The notes under the pieces were generated by a model. It was not told the origin of the DNA, made no database searches, and saw nothing but the letters and a program-made list of their open reading frames with translations. Shown here piece by piece: positions 33,301-41,659 of a DNA stretch of 64,000 nucleotides. This DNA comes from Allacma fusca. Taxonomy: Eukaryota > Arthropoda > Collembola > Symphypleona > Sminthuridae. The translations under genes and the position numbers were made by a program. Positions within the stretch are counted from its first letter, which is position 1, and each line of letters begins with the position of its first letter. Location: assembly GCA_947179485.1 (NCBI GenBank), contig OX359245.1, positions 70,047,067 through 70,111,066 of the forward strand. Direction: 5' to 3'.

Positions 33301-36300
33301 TCCTTGAAGTTCCAATCGTGGAATAGTTACAGTTTTTACTGGGGCCACTCGTGATTTGCTGACCACTAGTTGTATCTGCACATTCTGGTTAGATACTCCT
33401 CTCAAGTAAACGGCGGCCGCATAAGCCTTCTCGGAGGCATCAGCAAACCCGTGTAATTCCCAGCGCCAAGTATGGTCGTAATGTAGACACCTGGGAATAC
33501 GGATGGTTTCAAGGTATCGTAAGTTCTTGGCATAAGAAAGCCAAGTCTTCAAAACATCCTCGGTTAAGGGCTCGTCCCAATCCAAGTGCTTCAGCCATGT
33601 TGCCTGCATTAATATTTTTGCTCTTACGATTGTAGGGGCAAGCCAACCCAATGGGTCATAGATTTTGCTAATTGAACTTAGCATAGTCCTCTTCGTGTGG
33701 ACTATGGATAGATCCAAGTTCAGCGTGAAGTAGAATTGGTCTGAGGATGGACTCCATTTGAGTCCCAGAGTCTTAAGGGTGTCGGATTCATCAATTTTCA
33801 TTGGAAGCTGAGTTTCCCGATATTCCTTTGGTAAGGCTGCTAGGACCCGGGACGAGTTGCTGCTCCATTTTCGTAGGGAAAAATGAGCAGTTGCTAACAT
33901 CTGAATTAGCTGTGACTGAACCTCGAGAGCATCTTCTTCGGAGTCCTGACTGGTCATGTAGTCGTCCATGTAGAAATCCTCAGTCACTGCGTGGGCGCCT
34001 ATAGGGAAACGATCCTTTTCGTCTTTGGCTACTTGTAGTAACGTACGACAGGCGATGAATGGAGCTGGCGAGATGCCAAAAGCGACCACTTTCATGCGGT
34101 AGGATTTTAGTGGTTCCGAAGGATGCTTTCTCCAAATGATCCTACTAAAATCCTGTTCGTCCGGGTGGACAGCGATTTGGCGATACATGGCCTTAATGTC
34201 AGCCACCAAGGCTATTTTCCGTAGCCGAAATTTTAATAAGTGGTCAAACAAGGGAGGTTGTATAGTTGGTCCAGGAAGGAGAATTTCATTCAAGGAAATC
34301 CGATGAGATGTCTTCGCGGAGGCGTCGAATACTACCTGAAGTTTGGTTGACGTACTTGATTCCTTGATTACTGCATGATGTGGCATGTAGTAAGATTTCC
34401 TGGAGTTGATCTGGTCCGGAGGGACCTCCTCCATCTGGTCCAGGTCTAGGTATTCCTGTAATTGTTCGTGGTAGGAACTCATTGCGACAGGATTCTTCAG
34501 GATCTTTCGTTCGACGGAGATCCAGCGGTTAGTAGCCATGTCCTTAGAATTTCCTAATTCGGGATGATTGGTTCGAAATGGCCAACGGACTTGGTATCTA
34601 CCGTTGGGCAACCTAATGGTATTTTGTGAGTAATGGTTCTCACAGAATTGATCATCCTCGTGGAGGAGTGGGACATTCGGCAGGTTTTCAATGTTCCAGA
34701 ATTTTTCCATGTCAAAATTCAGTTGGTCCATGGGGTAGATCGTACAGACTCTTTGTTGCGTGGGGGCTGGTACTGCTCCCATTATGATGTAACCGAAATC
34801 CGTGGAGTAAGCACTGGGGAGGAAATGTCTCCCCTTGATTCGCTTAGCTCGCATTATCCGATCGATAATGGAGCTACCCAAAAGAAGGTCGATTGGGCCT
34901 GGTGTATTGAAGTTAGGATCTGCCAATGGAAGTTTGGCGGTATGATCCCATTGCTGGACTTCAATTGGATGAGTTGGCAAATCTGCCGTGATCTGCGTGA
35001 GTACGTAAGGTTCTATCATTAGCGCCTTATCCGGGTAGACTAATGAACGTATCCAGATGGTAACTTGTCCGAGAACAGGAAGATTATGTCCTCCTGCAAC
35101 GGAAAATTTCTCTGGTCCTTGTCGGAGTGGTAATTTCAGTCGGTTGACTATTGCCTCCGTTATGAAGGAATTTTGAGCTCCTGTATCCAATAAGCTTCTT
35201 ACGACCATGGAGAAGCCCTTGTGTTCTACTGCTACGAGGGCGGTGGGTAAGAGTCCGGTTTCTGCGGCGACCTTGTCCGTGGTCTGGTGAAGAATCGTAT
35301 TAACACTTGGGCTTCGTCTAAATCCTTCAGATTCAGGTCGATGGAGACTGGTGTGGTGTTTTTTCTGACACACTGAGCATGTCTTGGTGGAGACACATGT
35401 ATTGGCATGATGTGATCCTAGGCAGTTAAAGCATCTCTTTGCTTCCTTAACCCAATCACGTCGTTTGGAGATTTCCAATCTGTTATAGGCGTCGCAGCTG
35501 TAGACTCCATGTTTCGTATTACCACAATAGATACATGGACGGACTAGACGTCTAAAGGGAATGGATTTTGTCCTTCTTCCTGGTGATGAGGTTTCTCTTG
35601 AAGAACTTCTATTCCGGGATGACCAGGATGACCTTTTTACCGTGGCAAGTACCTTTTTCCTTGGTTTAGGTGACTTACTTTGGGTACCCTGGCGAGATCT
35701 AGATGTTCGGCCAGTAGATGTTGATCGGGAATCCGTGGAAGTGTAGCCTTCTGTATCTGATAAAGCCATCATAACCACCTTATTGTGGTTATCTCGACGT
35801 GATTGATGATTCACCCTCTTGGTAATAGCAGCTGTAGCGCTGTTATGTCGGATTTCCTTAGTAAGGCCAAGGTTTTTGGCCTTATTTTCAAGGAAAGTAA
35901 TACAAACGTCCAGAGCTGGAACTTCGCTATTTTCCAGTGACTGGTTAAATTCGTTGATTGTTTTGGTATCCAAACGTGCCATAATAAAATGAAGGTACAG
36001 AATCTCTGCTTCATTCAGATCCGGAATTTGTTGGAGCTGTGACCTGGTGGTCCTTACTGTACTGATGAGTTTGTGGAGACCAGAGTCCGTTTGAGACATC
36101 AGTGGAGGTAGATCTAGCAGGGGTCGAATTGCGCTGTGGGCAGTTTCCCGTGGGCTATCGTACCTGTCCGTGACTCTTTTCCAAGCGATTGGCCAATTAA
36201 TGTCTGTGACTATTAAATCTGTTATAGTTTGACTTGCTTCTCCGTCACTTAATGCCTCTATTAGGAGACGCATTTTCTCGGAAGGTGAGTACATATTGGA

Positions 36301-38076
36301 TTGAGCTACCAATAAATTGAACTCGGTGCGGAACGGAGGCCACTCACGATGTGCACCAAGGAATTTTGGTACTGAGACCTTAGGCACCTTGAGGCGTGAA
36401 CCTCCCATATTCGGGTTGAGAGTTTTACGGAGTTCTGTAACCTCGGCAAAACACTTAAAGTGTTTAACCTCCAGGTTTCTCTGTGTCTTCAGTGCTTGAG
36501 TTAACGCATCTGATGGCGTTGCTGAAGGGTCGTTCTCAAAGTGTTGATAGCAGCTTGTGTGTAGACCTCTAATAACGGAGCTCATATCCTTGAGCTCAGG
36601 TTCGAGAATCTCTGCTTGTGTCGGAGTGAGCAGCGTATTGCCTGCTCGGTGGAAAATTAACATCCGGTTAATTTCCGTTATGCGATCGTCCAGAGCGTTC
36701 GTCTGGGCCGCATGTTCTTGTTGCGCCATTGTTAAAGTTTGAGCACTGGGGGGCTTCGAAAACTTGTGTGGCGGCTTGTGAGGCGGTTGAGGAGGGGAAG
36801 GTGTTCTTTTGTGAGAGGCACTAGTTTCAGACGGGGATTGTGTCTGTTGAAAACCTTGTGACGTACCTTGACCTTCGCTAGTTGAGGTAGGTCCGGATCC
36901 TTTTGGCAGCGGATTGGATCCTTTCACTGGTTGGACCTTTGGAATGCCAGTAGCTACTGGCCCTTTTGATTCGTCCTCGTCTGACGAACTGTAATTGAGT
37001 TCACTGGGAGAACTCTTGCCACTAAGTCGTTTAGTGGGCTTACCTTGAGGTGACCCGGTTTCGGATTCTTCGGTATCAGCTAAGGTTTCAGCGTCCGAAC
37101 TGGAGCCGGATGTGATGGGATTGCTATCTTGATCCACGAAAAGATAGGTGTCCCGAACTGAACTGCCTCTCCCGCTGTCTAGGAGTTGTCGATGGAGTTC
37201 AGTTTCCCGTAGAAGGTCCTTGGCGCCTTCGGAGGGTTGAGAAATATCGTCTGCGGTGAATGAGTGGAACTCTGATGGTTCCTCAAGTAACGATTGAAAT
37301 TCTTCTGCAACCGTTAAGTCCCCGGTTGCTATATTACGTAATTGAGGTTGCTGTTCTGATTCTGCTGCGTCTGCTTTCCCGGCGGGTGAGTGTAAGTAGA
37401 TGAACCGTTTTAGATAACTTACGAACTCAGGATAGTCGTTGTCGTCGATAATAACATCCAAGTTTGTCTTAAACACTTTCTTGAACTTTTTGAATATGTA
37501 TTCCAAATCCTCGTCACTTAATGGGTTGTCGAAATTATAGTCTTGAGTTAGATCTAGGTCATATGCCCTTGAATCCTGGGAGTCGAATCCGACGTGGAAC
37601 TTAAAGTTTCGTCGGCGGGCGAGTTCCTTGGAAAGCGCTCGTTCCACTGATTCTCCTGTAACCTTAGGAGATCGTCCAGACAAGGGTTTTCTCGACCGTA
37701 GTCGAGAAGCGATGGGAGTTGAGGATACAAGAGAAGAACTCACAAGAAAGGGATTAGGGGCTGTTGGCCTATCTATTGGTAGAGACCTTGCCTTCCTAAC
37801 TTCTATTTGTTTGTTTATCCAACGTGCTATGTTAGGCACAGCACGGAGTTTTAGGTAGGTTTCTAATTTCTTTTTAGCTTCTAATAATCTATTTATTTCA
37901 GGGATATTATTAGCCTTTGTGGCTAATTCGAGACCAAATAACGACAAATAATAGTTTTTTAACCAAAACTGTATGTCCTCTGAAGTTTTATATAAACCTC
38001 CAGTGACTGGGTCTAATTCAGTAGGAAGTCGGGTTTCGGGATGTTTGTATGAGGAAGGATCCTCGAATTCGAACAT
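30133..38076 (-). CDS. BEL/Pao Gag-Pol polyprotein fused in frame to a class A GPCR
   Basis: One frame of 2647 codons from ATG 38074-38076 to TAA 30133-30135. Approximate residues: acidic and Pro/Ser-rich N-terminus (1-480); DUF1759 Gag core around VPKFLGAHREWPPF (565-720); Cys/His knuckles CIYCGNTKHGVYSC and CFNCLGSHHANTC (845-890); aspartic protease LLDTGAQNSF (960); reverse transcriptase with YMDDY (1370); RNase H GFADASEKAYAA (1545); integrase HHCC zinc site (1850-1900) and core with VGTDYAGPFE, DVYSDNGLNFVGANN and GGVWE (1920-2050); DUF5641 domain (2110-2210). Residues 2270-2590 are a seven-helix receptor (separate entry). No stop or frameshift divides pol from the receptor, so it would be made as part of the polyprotein and need signal peptidase or protease release, or be expressed from a spliced RNA. 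Confidence 0.95.
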   Translation of the reverse strand: MFEFEDPSSYKHPETRLPTELDPVTGGLYKTSEDIQFWLKNYYLSLFGLELATKANNIPEINRLLEAKKKLETYLKLRAVPNIARWINKQIEVRKARSLPIDRPTAPNPFLVSSSLVSSTPIASRLRSRKPLSGRSPKVTGESVERALSKELARRRNFKFHVGFDSQDSRAYDLDLTQDYNFDNPLSDEDLEYIFKKFKKVFKTNLDVIIDDNDYPEFVSYLKRFIYLHSPAGKADAAESEQQPQLRNIATGDLTVAEEFQSLLEEPSEFHSFTADDISQPSEGAKDLLRETELHRQLLDSGRGSSVRDTYLFVDQDSNPITSGSSSDAETLADTEESETGSPQGKPTKRLSGKSSPSELNYSSSDEDESKGPVATGIPKVQPVKGSNPLPKGSGPTSTSEGQGTSQGFQQTQSPSETSASHKRTPSPPQPPHKPPHKFSKPPSAQTLTMAQQEHAAQTNALDDRITEINRMLIFHRAGNTLLTPTQAEILEPELKDMSSVIRGLHTSCYQHFENDPSATPSDALTQALKTQRNLEVKHFKCFAEVTELRKTLNPNMGGSRLKVPKVSVPKFLGAHREWPPFRTEFNLLVAQSNMYSPSEKMRLLIEALSDGEASQTITDLIVTDINWPIAWKRVTDRYDSPRETAHSAIRPLLDLPPLMSQTDSGLHKLISTVRTTRSQLQQIPDLNEAEILYLHFIMARLDTKTINEFNQSLENSEVPALDVCITFLENKAKNLGLTKEIRHNSATAAITKRVNHQSRRDNHNKVVMMALSDTEGYTSTDSRSTSTGRTSRSRQGTQSKSPKPRKKVLATVKRSSWSSRNRSSSRETSSPGRRTKSIPFRRLVRPCIYCGNTKHGVYSCDAYNRLEISKRRDWVKEAKRCFNCLGSHHANTCVSTKTCSVCQKKHHTSLHRPESEGFRRSPSVNTILHQTTDKVAAETGLLPTALVAVEHKGFSMVVRSLLDTGAQNSFITEAIVNRLKLPLRQGPEKFSVAGGHNLPVLGQVTIWIRSLVYPDKALMIEPYVLTQITADLPTHPIEVQQWDHTAKLPLADPNFNTPGPIDLLLGSSIIDRIMRAKRIKGRHFLPSAYSTDFGYIIMGAVPAPTQQRVCTIYPMDQLNFDMEKFWNIENLPNVPLLHEDDQFCENHYSQNTIRLPNGRYQVRWPFRTNHPELGNSKDMATNRWISVERKILKNPVAMSSYHEQLQEYLDLDQMEEVPPDQINSRKSYYMPHHAVIKESSTSTKLQVVFDASAKTSHRISLNEILLPGPTIQPPLFDHLLKFRLRKIALVADIKAMYRQIAVHPDEQDFSRIIWRKHPSEPLKSYRMKVVAFGISPAPFIACRTLLQVAKDEKDRFPIGAHAVTEDFYMDDYMTSQDSEEDALEVQSQLIQMLATAHFSLRKWSSNSSRVLAALPKEYRETQLPMKIDESDTLKTLGLKWSPSSDQFYFTLNLDLSIVHTKRTMLSSISKIYDPLGWLAPTIVRAKILMQATWLKHLDWDEPLTEDVLKTWLSYAKNLRYLETIRIPRCLHYDHTWRWELHGFADASEKAYAAAVYLRGVSNQNVQIQLVVSKSRVAPVKTVTIPRLELQGAVLLAQLMDHVKRTWNIPLASVHYWTDSSIALHWIYSKPSKWKIYVANRVQQIHDVSTVEQWHHVPSEQNPADCASRGIPPEELQDHALWWKGPAFLFQPIYNIPVFRQDAPTPASSTEEKHQVLSIQQAPTKSVISSLVQISSWKKIRAVFTLLIRIKNRHSFQATWSIRPSPLEILQAEDQLVSLLQNEVYSDIIQEIQGTKTNTKQDRQLKTLCLFMDSMGILRVGGRLKHANLSYNTKHPILLPGRHPIVQAIIRHCHESLGHSGVQTTLNFLRQRFWIHGHIRAIKTVLHKCMLCFRFRAKPLQQLMAPLPNFRVNQARAFLHVGTDYAGPFELKNFCGNKTTRFKVWICLFTCLTSRAIHLELVSSMTYEGFLLALRRFMSRRGRPTDVYSDNGLNFVGANNYLTSTAETLNELQDASDKILPDQQLETINWHFNPPRTPHQGGVWEACVKLVKTYLKKIMIEPAYNWEQMEIILVFIEALVNSRPLTPISSDPHYLEALTPAHFLVGTSLLWIPEHSLTHLKLNKLDHFQLLQRRSTDLWERWQDEYLTSLQKRGKWNTETPNIKIGDLVLIVDDQTQPLEWKLGRVKTTHPGKDGLTRVTTLEVSGTYKNDKGKTKKVTKEVIRPITKIAPLPIYDGESYSSTESTTQTENKKTSELKPVLVTRANTTTPAIQWIIAFLCICMTNVVQANRTNPFISTVNFTRPPMFYLIYSITLAIIGSLGHLLNIVTLCQKSELRSLTMTWFIISLSISDLLFSSITMPLTIARHLYPDWIITLSFCQGYCYLYYSNVTCSIVNIMAITINRTIRIVYSHLYNRCFTYRKTGIYLTIIWIFSYGMMIPTTLGIWGQFGIFQSPPKSCGMVSSRNPRLILLSLEIAGPMLTILVCYLSILRYVRTHTRSVNGSIWATSTELERHVTKSVMIIFFSFLACYLPALAISTAYTYRQLSYETKIGIEAFTWSLPCINLIVHIMMNPSYRREYKKLLFRYCNRRLFRINLPWFTTTMVFLCLLGSALGNHNAKPQARSYFSSMHNLMAYTSRNSPMYKKC
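30285..31270 (-). other. captured class A GPCR domain (Tre1/moody-like) within the retrotransposon
   Basis: Residues about 2270-2590 of the polyprotein. A hydrophobic leader (IQWIIAFLCICMTNVVQA) is followed by Asn-glycosylation sites (NRT, NFT), then seven helices. Class A landmarks: TM1 GSLGHLLNIV (GH where GN is usual); TM2 SLSISDLLFS with the conserved Asp; TM3 ending AITINRTIRI, so DRY is replaced by NRT; TM4 Trp in IIWIFSYGMMIP, followed by LGIWGQFG; TM5 Pro; TM6 FLACYLPA for FxxCWxP; TM7 CINLIVHIMMNPSYRREYKK, in which the NPxxY core is NLIVH. The Asn-Arg after TM3 and the WIFSYG..P..LGIWGQFG loop resemble insect Tre1 and moody. Loss of DRY and NPxxY suggests unusual or constitutive signalling, or a non-signalling role. 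Confidence 0.88.
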
Positions 38077-38689
38077 GGATTTGGGTATGGGAAGGAGTCA
38101 AAATAAAAAGGGCTGATATAAATTCCCTTATCAACTTAGATTCATACATACATAAAACATCCCCAATTTGTTGTTTGAATTTTTTGAAATGATACGATTT
38201 CACTACGTATATCGGCCAGAGAATTATTTCCGGAGTTATTAAACAATTCAATTTGTTCTTTAGCACAAATGATTAAAGTACTCAAATGCCTAATTGCAGT
38301 ACTGTAAAATTCTGCTGGAGTTTGATCTTGAGCTTGCTTAGATGACCAGTTCATTAAGTAACAATTGTTCAAGAAACTGAACTAATATATAAGATATTTT
38401 CTTAATATATTTGATTTTACAATAGTTTCTTATGAAAAAACCGGGTGAAACCCTATCGATGAATCTGTCGGAGCACAGCCCTCGGGGGCACAAAAGTTGA
38501 TCTGACCTGGTGGCCCTCTGGGACCACAGAGTTGAAGTAACGGATGTAGGGCCCGTGACGGAGGCGGTGCGGCGGCAAAACGTCCGATGAAATCGGCGGG
38601 GAAGGCGGCAAATGACGTCCGGGAGAGGATAAGAAGAAACCGGGTATCGGCGGTTTATGACGGCAGCGAGCGACGAACCGGGTAGCGAC
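38077..38689 (-). other. retrotransposon leader between minisatellite and Gag start
   Basis: Untranslated leader. A 76-codon minus frame at 38142-38372 (MNNCYLMNWSSKQAQ) ends before the Gag ATG in another frame and could be a short upstream ORF. No family recognised. Confidence 0.4.
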
Positions 38690-38950
38690 CGGGTAGGTAC
38701 CGGGTAGAGACCTGGTAGAGACCGGGTAGAGACCGGGTTGAGACCGGTTTGAGACCGGGTAGAGACCTGGTAGAGACCGGGTTGAGACCGGGTAGAGACC
38801 GGGTGCAGACCGGGTTGAGACCGGGTAGAGACCGGGTAGAGACCGGGTAGAGACCGGGTAGAGACCGGGTAGAGACCGGGTAGAGACCGGGTAGAGACCG
38901 GGTGGAGACCGGGTTGAGACCGGGTAGAGACCGGGTTTAGACCGGGTAGA
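38690..38950. repeat. 11-bp minisatellite in the retrotransposon leader
   Basis: About 22 tandem copies of AGAGACCGGGT (on plus) with few variants (TGAGACC, AGACCTGGT), in the untranslated leader between the 5' LTR and Gag. The array leaves a 232-codon frame open on minus (STRSLPGLYPV-like repeats), which looks like a by-product of the repeat. It could act as an RNA structural or packaging element; nothing in the sequence tests this. Confidence 0.9.
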
Positions 38951-39101
38951 GAGTAAAATGGCAGGAAGAGCCGAGACGTCACAGAGGGCAGCTGATCGGG
39001 GCGCGTCGGGGGGCAGGACCGGTCCGGCGGCAGCAACTGGGATCCCTCTGCACGGAGTACAAACTAGGATGAAATCCGGGCGGCGTCAAAAAGACCGGGT
39101 A

Positions 39102-39121
39102 GATTTCCTTAAGGGGAGCCA
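39102..39121 (-). promoter_or_regulatory. candidate primer-binding site
   Basis: Four bases inside the 5' LTR the minus strand reads TGGCTCCCCTTAAGGAAATC, beginning with TGG as expected for the complement of a tRNA 3' CCA end. I have not matched it to a specific tRNA. Confidence 0.5.
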
Positions 39122-39125
39122 TTTA

Positions 39126-39572
39126 TTGCGGAATGCAATGATGAGGAAAATAAACCTTAAACTTTGTTGAGTGAAAGTAATGTTTATTTATTGAGTGCCA
39201 GAATTGTACTAAATTTTACATTAAATATTCGCGGTATTTATACTAAATTCTATGGGAAAATAATTAATTAGTAATCTAGAAGAAACCACATTAAAATCAT
39301 TTTTGTAAAGAGATAGAATATCTTGTGGTTAGAGGAAAACCACAAATATAATTATTCTTATTCCAAAAGGTAAGAGACCACAAATTAGTGGAATTAATCA
39401 TTGTTTAGATAATTATGTAAAGAGACTAATTAACCGCAATTTAGATTATACGTAATAATTTAAAGGAAAGATTATGTTAATTAGGAGGACAAAAACATTT
39501 AATTAAAAGGAAAGAAACATTTAATTAATTGTGCTGACGTGGCTTAGTTTGTCTCTACTCTGAGACACAACA
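39126..39572 (-). repeat. upstream (5') LTR
   Basis: The partner of 26908-27354, with no differences seen. It should contain the promoter for the element's transcript. Confidence 0.95.
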
Positions 39573-39913
39573 TCTTCTACTTTGCTAGTACATGGGTATA
39601 GTAAAAATTGGAAAGTAGCCTAAAAATGTCTGGGTATATATTAGTTCAAAAATTTGCTAATACTTCTGCCTTGTCATTACTTGGACATCGGACGTTCCGC
39701 GTACCACAGAAATGTTCCATTGTCAATTTCAATTCTTGTCCATTTTGACCATAATACAAAACATTCCAATATGAACCAATAGATACCGCTAGCATAAATC
39801 AAAATTACTTTACTTGGAACGAATTAGTATGTATTATTATAATCCAGTTCTTTCCACTGTTTAATAAAAACCGGTAAATTCCAATTTTTTTCACCACTGA
39901 CCGTAACTTTATA

Positions 39914-41016
39914 CAGTGCTGCCCTATTCTATTCCGAATAGAATAGGAAACTGGGGAATTGAATAGAATATCAGGGTGTTTAAGCGAAAATGAATAGAAT
40001 AGACTTGAATAGCCGTTGACCCAATACCAATGGACTAGAATAGAATAGAATATGCCGACATCTAAAAACACAAGAATAGATTAGAATAGAATAGGAAATT
40101 CGGATCAGGCCCTATTCAAAAATCCAGCATTCCCACCAACTTGTTGAAGAGTTACGACAACAGCATAACACGTGAATGTCTCTGCAGAACTTCAATTTTC
40201 AATTCCCATCCCAGGATCATGCTTGATGCTACTAAATAACGAAGCTTTTTTCGCATTACTTTACTTCCTGTGTTAAATCGAATAATCGTAACCTCTTATC
40301 GGCCATAACATTATTGGCTGTGCTGCAGTGACATTTTTTCAGCTTTTTTCGTATTGTAGAACTATCTTATAAGTTATAAGTGCGCATGAAATATTTAATC
40401 TACAACATACTTACAAAAAACTAGATTTTTGTTATTACGTTTGAAATGGGTGGAGCTGGGAGGAAAACTCGACATAAAACCTACAAAAACTTAAACAATT
40501 CATAATTCTGATTCCAGTTCACCCAGCACAAACTTCAACTCCGGCGGCTCTTCAGGGACTATATTTAAAAAATATTCGTAGCTTGATCAACATCCCTGTT
40601 GTAGGTAAAACGTAAAAAAACAATACAAAAATCCTTAGTACAATTAGTGGAAACAAAATCTCCTAAAGCAAAAGTTCTCGATTTTAAATTCAAAGTACTT
40701 GTCCTCAGCCCCGATTATCAATTATGCATTTATAAACAACAGGCCACAAATAGTTTACCAAAAACTAAAGTCCGAAAAGTAATGTAATGCTTCAGTAACA
40801 ACAGTGTTCTATGGCGTGGTTTAAAAAACCGGTGTCTACGAAGGAATAGGTGAATAGAATAGGATTAGATAAGGTTGCTGGGGAAAATGTGGGAATAGGA
40901 ATTGACTTGAACAGCCTCGCCACCAGAAGCTGTGAATAGAAAATGAATAGAGTAGTCACGCATACGCTCTCTAGTGAATAGAATTGAATAGAATATAAAA
41001 CTTTTGGGCAGCACTG
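39914..41016. mobile_element. hAT non-autonomous element with subterminal GAATAG arrays
   Basis: Left end CAGTGCTGCCCTATTCTATT and right end AATATAAAACTTTTGGGCAGCACTG are inverted over the outer 11 bases, and ACTTTATA is duplicated on both sides (39906-39913 and 41017-41024), the 8-bp hallmark of hAT insertion. The first 200 and last 180 bases are imperfect arrays of GAATAGAATAG; the middle 700 bases are unique and non-coding. The exact duplication means the insertion is fairly recent. Confidence 0.92.
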
Positions 41017-41174
41017 ACTTTATATATTAACGTATTCCGGTTTTTTGTCAGCCCTGTTTCTAGAAAGAGCAGTATGTACGTAGACTTTCCATTACACTAT
41101 ATGGTTTAAACGTTTAAATATTAAAAGCAATACAGAGGCGTTTTTAGAGAATTCCGTGAGAAAATAAAGAATCG

Positions 41175-41646
41175 TCAAGAGTTTAGCGTTGCTGAAGAGT
41201 CAACTGTACAAAAGCATGCGAACGTAGGCCATTTTGCCTCTTCAGCGACAGTATACAATCGACAAATAAATAAACTACAGTAGACGCATAATATTTCGTA
41301 CGGTTTTGTGTATCCCCTTTGGTATCTATATTCAGCACGAAAACTATCGCTATCGGTGTGATCTGCTTTTTCATCATCCATGACCGCATTGATTACATCT
41401 GATGTTTCTATATACAAATGATTTCAGCCAAGTAAGGATTGAAACGCGTTAATTGTAACTCATATTTACAAGAAAATTGAAAATAATAAATATTGCCTTA
41501 CGATTGGGAAGTGCCACTCTAGCAGCATTCACTTGATGGGCATTGTAACCCACAAATGAGGGCCCGCTGCTAATATTTCTGTCTGTTTGATTCCGAAGGC
41601 ATGTTGTGGGAACGTTTTCGTAGTTCAATTTCATTGCCAGCATTTT
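41175..41646 (-). CDS. weak two-exon candidate, unrecognised
   Basis: On minus, a frame beginning MLAMKLNYENVPTTCL (about 41646) ends at a good GTAAGG donor near 41500. A second frame after a TATATAG acceptor near 41407 reads ETSDVINAVMDDEKADHTDS and stops at 41175. The joined product would be about 125 residues with no recognised domain. The splice sites are the only support. Confidence 0.2.
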
Positions 41647-41659
41647 TGGTTTCAAAGGC

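Larger units (their letters stand above)
26908..39572 (-). mobile_element. BEL/Pao LTR retrotransposon with a GPCR and an envelope gene
   Basis: A 12,665-bp element on the minus strand. Its LTRs (39126-39572 upstream, 26908-27354 downstream) are 447 bp and I found no difference between them. TCTTCTA is repeated directly outside both (26901-26907 and 39573-39579). A purine-rich tract (AAGGCGGGCAGTA on minus) abuts the downstream LTR and a candidate primer-binding site abuts the upstream one. Order on minus: LTR, about 1 kb leader with a minisatellite, Gag-Pol-GPCR frame, envelope frame, LTR. Identical LTRs and an unbroken 7.9 kb frame point to recent, possibly ongoing activity. Confidence 0.95.

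Noticed and set aside
31706..36742. Several 60-130 codon frames on both strands inside the retrotransposon
   Set aside because: They are shadows of the 2647-codon frame, with no splice context or domain of their own.
38338..39036. 232-codon minus frame with SLPGLYPVSTR repeats
   Set aside because: It is a translation of the 11-bp minisatellite in the retrotransposon leader. An 11-bp unit without stops keeps all frames open, so length is no evidence of coding.
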